A stretch of DNA of 64,000 nt from Heligmosomoides polygyrus polygyrus. Its lineage: Eukaryota > Nematoda > Chromadorea > Rhabditida > Heligmosomidae. Below, in pieces: positions 59,553-64,000 of this stretch. The notes beneath the pieces were generated by a model. It ran no database searches. It saw nothing but the letters and a program-made list of their open reading frames with translations, and was not told where the DNA came from. A program made the translations under genes and the position numbers. Where the stretch lies: assembly GCA_947396885.1 (NCBI GenBank), contig OX377204.1:22017706-22081705 (forward strand), written 5' to 3'. Every line of letters starts with the position of its first letter. Position 1 is the stretch's first letter.

Positions 59553-62267
59553 CAGTACCGTCGGTAAACGTTCGCCAAAACGCGGCCGGCGGCGGATTAA
59601 TCCGCCGTTTCTGCCGCTTTGCCATAACTCTCCTCAAAGTCAGTTATATTCAATAAAATGCACATCGTTGGAATCAGAACAACATTATCTACCCAACGGC
59701 GTAAATATCTTGACAAGATTTTAGAATTTTTGAGTTCGAGATGACCTAGATTAGCCGAGCCCGTAATTGTCTTGACCTGAGCCACACACGCTCCTGAGTC
59801 TCGCCTAATTATGCCCTGTGGCAGGAGTAGACCTGCCCAGTAGAATTTTTTAAATTTTAAAGAGGTATTAAAAATGTATTTTATGCTAATTTCAGGTTCT
59901 GTCTCACTACGATTATCTCTTAGATATCAAATTCGCCTAGTTTGCCGCCAAGTTCATCAATCCATGCATTCTCAACTGTCGATTTTTTCTATTTCCGCTA
60001 ATGATTTACGACCGCATCACTTTTGTTCTACAGCTGATTTTTGCTCAAGTTTTCGACAATGGAGTGTTGATTAAAAATAAAATAAAATAAAATAAAATAA
60101 AATAAAAATAATGTAAAAAATAATATAAAATATAAGTTTACATCGACTACGCATCAGGAGGCCGCGGTTGAGATCAGAACGTTCCTGAAATCTCCAATAT
60201 TATTCCTCAACATAACGTCGACGCCAATACAGTCTGGTGGATCACAGTTCCCGTGAACTACTCATTAATTGGTCTTTCTAGAACCGTCTGTACATCTATA
60301 TAAGAAGGCACAGGAAAGGGATTGCTATGTCTTCTGTCATTCGCCTGCTCCACACGTTCTGGATTCGCCCACCGAGGACAATCGAATGGCCAACAACGCA
60401 CCCGCCGACAGAGGACGACCAGCCAGGAACCGAAGCCGAAGAGGGATGCACAACCAGCGGTAGACCAACAAGCAGCGAGGACAGTACGAACAACGTAGGC
60501 TAACCGCCGTGTAATAAAGTGTTCGCAGGTCGCTACACCAGATGTGGTCCGAACCCTGGTCACGTGTCTACACCCAGCGCGCGAAGGCGTTGCACTACTA
60601 CTGACAGCGAAGCGCTCCTAGTGTTGGCCTCCAGGAATGGCAGAAGGGATACTACTTATAATTGTGTATCTTTGCATGAGTAACGGACTGCTAACAATCA
60701 GGTTGGCATCCTGAGTTGTTGGGCCAGGCAAGCCTGGAAGGCGTGGGATTAGCGTGGAAGGGTGGGATTATTCCTTCAGACAAGTCCGCTACTGGAGTCC
60801 AGAGTGTTGCTGTGATTGTAGTGACCTGACCTGCCCTACCAAGCATGTCCTTTGGACTCTCCTCTCGCTACTCACACTAACCCAATACAGGGTCAGGCGT
60901 GAGGTTCGAGAATCGAAAAGACCAGATTGACTCCATTTACGTCATTCAGTACATTTTCAACTGCCGATTTTTGATTTCTGCGAGGCCGCCGGAGGACGCA
61001 GGACGGCTGTTCGCCGTTAAAATCATCTCACTTTAGATAAATGTCTTTATTAAGCATTAGAGAAGCTTAATGGCAAGAAACAGTTATTAAATACATGCAG
61101 CCAAAGACATGGAAATAGATGAGCATGATATAATGATATATTTTAATAAATTTTCTATATTATTTCTATCTATTAATAACTCCTTTTTCTAAAGCTAAAT
61201 GATTATGATTAAGTGGGTTGAGGAAAGCAGTACCTCATTAGTAAACGACCTCGGTTAGTGTGAGTAGCGAGAGGAGAGATTGCATGTCCAAAGGACATGC
61301 TTGGTGGGGCAGGTCAGGTCACTGCAATCACGGCAACACTCTGGACTCCAGTAGCGGACTTATCTCAAGGAACAAATGTGATTAACGCCAAATGGAAAAT
61401 TTTTCAAAAAAAGGCGAATATCGGCTCCGCTAGATGACAGAAACTGTTCTGCGCGGTCTTTACAGAGGTCGGTGTTGAATTCCGTGGTCGGAGTGGAAGA
61501 AAATGGCATTTTTGGAGCAGTGGAGCTGCCGGACCTGAGCTGCCAGCTTCATTATTTTTGTGGTGCAGCATCCCTGCATGTTGTACTACCACATATCCAG
61601 CTCCTATACTGATTCGTCGCGTGGAAACACAGATCTACACGCGCGAAGTAGCCCTTGCAGGCCATGTCTCCTTGGTACGCTGCTCTGCCAATTTGGTGGT
61701 TGATTACTATCTTACTTATAATCAAGGTAAGCCTAAAACTTATATTAGTAATCCACACTCCATAGTCGAAAACTTGAGCAAAAATCAGCTGTAGAACAAA
61801 AGTGGTGCGGTCGTAAATAATTAGCGAAAATGGAAAAAATCGGCAGTTGAGAATGCATGGAATGACGTACATGGACAGAGTAGGCAAATTTGATATCAAA
61901 TAGATCGCCATGATGAGGCAAAACCTAAAATTGGCATAAAATACATTTTTAATACCTCTTTAAAATTTAAAAAATTCTACTGGGCAGGTCTACTCCTGCC
62001 ACAGGACATAATTAGGCGAGACTCAGGAGCGAGTGTGGCTCAGGTCAAGACAATTACGGGCTCCGCTAATCTAGGTCATCTCGAGCTCAAAAATTCTAAA
62101 ATCTTGTCAAGATTTTTGCGCCATTGGATAGATAATGTTGTTCTGATTCCAACGATGTGCATTTCATTGGATATAACCGACTTTGAGGAGAGTTATGGCA
62201 AAGCGGCGGAAACGGCGGATGCATCCGCCGCCGGCCGCGTTTTGGCGAACGTTTACCGGCGGTACTG
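59553..62267. mobile_element. Long-TIR DNA element with TA target
   Basis: CAGTACCGTCGGTAAACGTT (59553) and ACGTTTACCGGCGGTACTG (ending 62267) begin inverted arms of about 520 bp (59553-60075 and 61745-62267), flanked by TA (59551-59552, 62268-62269). A second inverted pair lies inside (60779-60885 and 61253-61366, CCAAGCATGTCCTTTGGACT), and an AAAAT microsatellite at 60078-60110. No transposase motif was found in 1.6 kb of centre. Superfamily open; the TA duplication suggests Tc1/mariner-type. Confidence 0.75.
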
Positions 62268-62269
62268 TA

Positions 62270-63560
62270 TCATTCATTTCAGCACATCAATCAGACACCA
62301 ATCGATAAGTTTGCTGTTTTTGATCTATTAATATGTGAACGAAATTTTGAAGAAAAAATCACTACAAAACATCAAATGCTGCTGAAAACAATAGATGTTA
62401 AGACGAAAAAGAGCACTCTCGAAAGAGTGAGAGAGAGCGAATCCCCGAATGTGGTGCTGTCCCACCTCCAACTCCCTCCTTGCTCCACCATTCCCCTTGA
62501 ATTCGCGCAAAAGCACTCATACCTCGAGGAAGCAACTGGTAATCTCTGGCAAGTTAGCGGGAGGACTGGAGACTCGAAATATACCACCCTAATGTCGAAC
62601 TTGACACTTTAAAAAGGAAACTAAGCACCTTGCGAAGTATTAGATATTGTTCCAGTTTCCAGTTTTTAAAACTTTTTAGTTACCCGTTTAGAAACGAAGT
62701 TTCGCCTTTTTGTTTCGACAGAATTTCCGCCACCGCAGGATGAGCAAAAGTTGTATGGCCATTCAAGCCCTCCATTCAGTTTCTGGGGCAAGAAAATCAG
62801 ACATTTTCGAAGAAGGGCTTTCTTGACCACTCTTATCGAAAGTTAACTTTGACTTTTCTAAGAAAGGTCCTGTTTGCTCTGGAAGTCAGACTGTTTCAAA
62901 ATATTCAGTTTGCGTTGCAAAGTAGCCAGTTTGACGTCAAGACAGTACGCAGAGCCAAAACGCTTTTCCTTTTTTTAAAGCAGTAGATCGCAGTTATCTG
63001 TACTTTTTAACAAAATTCAACCACTAAACGGAAGAACTTGCCAAGTTCGCCTCTCAAAAAATCTTGGCATTCATTGTTGCGGTTCTTGAACGATATCATT
63101 GGACAACTTCCACGGTTCATCCCACCTCAACTCTCTAAGAGCCTTGCGTTCGTTAATCGCCTATGTACATTCGGCTCAGGTAGACTGGAATTATGTGATG
63201 GAGTCGTTCAATGTCACTTCACTATATACAAGTGTCAGCAACGACTGAGCACTTGAGATAGTCCATGAGCTACTCAGTGAACACTACCCGCCATTGACTA
63301 CATTACCTGAGCTATGGTGCATGGCGTCACCATAGCTGAGGTAATGTTGTTAATAAAAGAATGCCTTAACTGCAGCATCTTCAGGTGGTCGGGCAGGTAG
63401 TTCTCACAGATAAGAGGTCTTGAACCACTTTCAGGCTTGTTAAGACGACGAAACAGATCGAAAAGTTAGGCCGCACTATAAAATAATCCACCCTATAACC
63501 TAACCCACAGCAGCATTGACACAGAGAAGATGACTAGCTATGGGCCAACGCACTTCGCCC
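62270..63560. other. Unassigned stretch
   Basis: No gene recognised. The hairpin at 63301-63346 is listed separately. Confidence 0.3.
63301..63346. repeat. 46-bp hairpin
   Basis: CATTACCTGAGCTATGGTG and CACCATAGCTGAGGTAATG, one mismatch, 8-base loop. Confidence 0.8.
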
Positions 63561-63564
63561 ATCG

Positions 63565-64000
63565 CATTCATCATCATCATTTTCAATAGCGTTTGTCCCG
63601 CTTGATGGCTGGGTCCGCTCTTCTGGTCTGGTGACGCCACTTCTCCCGATCAAACGCTTGGTCGGGATGGACACCAGCTAACTTCAAGTCCATATGCAAC
63701 GTATCTAGCCAACGTTGTTTCGGGTGTCCTCTGGGCCGTTTTCCAGGAACTTCCAGATTCAGGCCAATCTTACACACGGTGTCGTCGTTAGCGCGAAGGA
63801 CGTGACCATACCATCGTAGACGTGCTTCGCGCAACTTGTCAGCTATCGAGGCGACACCGAACCTTTGTCGCATGGTTTCATTGCGAACGCGGTCCAATCG
63901 TGTTACTCCAGCCGTCCACCTTAGCATTTTCGTCTCCATTGCACTGAGGCGATTTTCAATTTTCTTCGTCACGAGCCAGCACTCAGCACCGTACGTCGCT
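63565..64000 (-). pseudogene. RTE-clade LINE 3' end, running out of the window
   Basis: From the window edge inward on the minus strand: KIENRLSAMETKMLRWTAGV, REARLRWYGHVLRAN, RPRGHPKQRWLDTLHMDLKL and DREKWRHQTRRADPAIKRDK, then a stop at 63583 and an ATGATGATGA tail (63566-63576). The frame is open throughout the visible part. Same family as 12315-13205. Whether the 5' part is intact cannot be seen. Confidence 0.88.

Overview
The window reads as repeat-rich nuclear DNA from a nematode, most likely a strongylid such as a hookworm (inference). The supporting signs are short introns of 56-57 nt, TTTTCAG-type splice acceptors, a DUF229 gene (a family strongly expanded in nematodes), several RTE-clade LINE families of the hookworm type, CR1-like LINEs ending in AATAAA-type tails, mariner, hAT and piggyBac-like DNA elements, and a tRNA-derived SINE. 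There is no sign of a bacterial or viral genome: no operons, no Shine-Dalgarno sites, and most long open frames are transposon pieces or minisatellite artefacts.

Two host genes can be built from the sequence. (1) A three-exon gene on the + strand at 18665-19119 encodes a 113-residue secreted peptide with a signal sequence, a His-rich middle and a Gly/Tyr/Pro-rich tail. (2) A DUF229 (sulfatase/alkaline-phosphatase-like fold) gene lies on the - strand. Eight exons between 54200 and 43595 join with matching phases into about 349 residues without a stop. Its first and last exons were not found. Its introns hold an RTE insertion, two mariner-type elements, SINEs, a foldback and a CR1 tail. Two isolated exon-like ORFs on the - strand (20702-20828 and 28674-28790) may belong to further genes.

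Layout. 1-12.3 kb: CR1-like LINEs (one with an 829-codon open ORF), SINEs, and a Helitron-like minisatellite element (7376-7973). 12.3-17.8 kb: RTE and mariner remnants, a possible hAT and a 94-bp hairpin. 17.8-20.9 kb: the His-rich gene followed by foldback and hairpin repeats. 21.0-23.4 kb: a mariner split by a second Helitron-like element carrying about 25 units of a 41-bp repeat. 24.0-28.5 kb: a tRNA-like repeat, then a large foldback interrupted by a hAT element with an 8-bp target duplication. 28.7-33.5 kb: an orphan exon, a decayed RTE, a 1.7-kb RTE inserted into a foldback repeat, and a mariner remnant. 35.8-42.4 kb: a four-level nest (foldback > hAT > hAT of the same family > piggyBac-like MITE). 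42.8-54.2 kb: the DUF229 gene and its transposon-filled introns. 54.3-59.5 kb: a duplicated exon fragment, MITEs and 42-bp repeat arrays. 59.55-62.27 kb: a long-TIR element. 63.56-64.0 kb: the 3' end of an RTE running out of the window.

The window is mainly a record of successive transposition into intergenic and intronic DNA. Several insertions can be ordered in time because target duplications, nesting or paralogous empty sites are visible.
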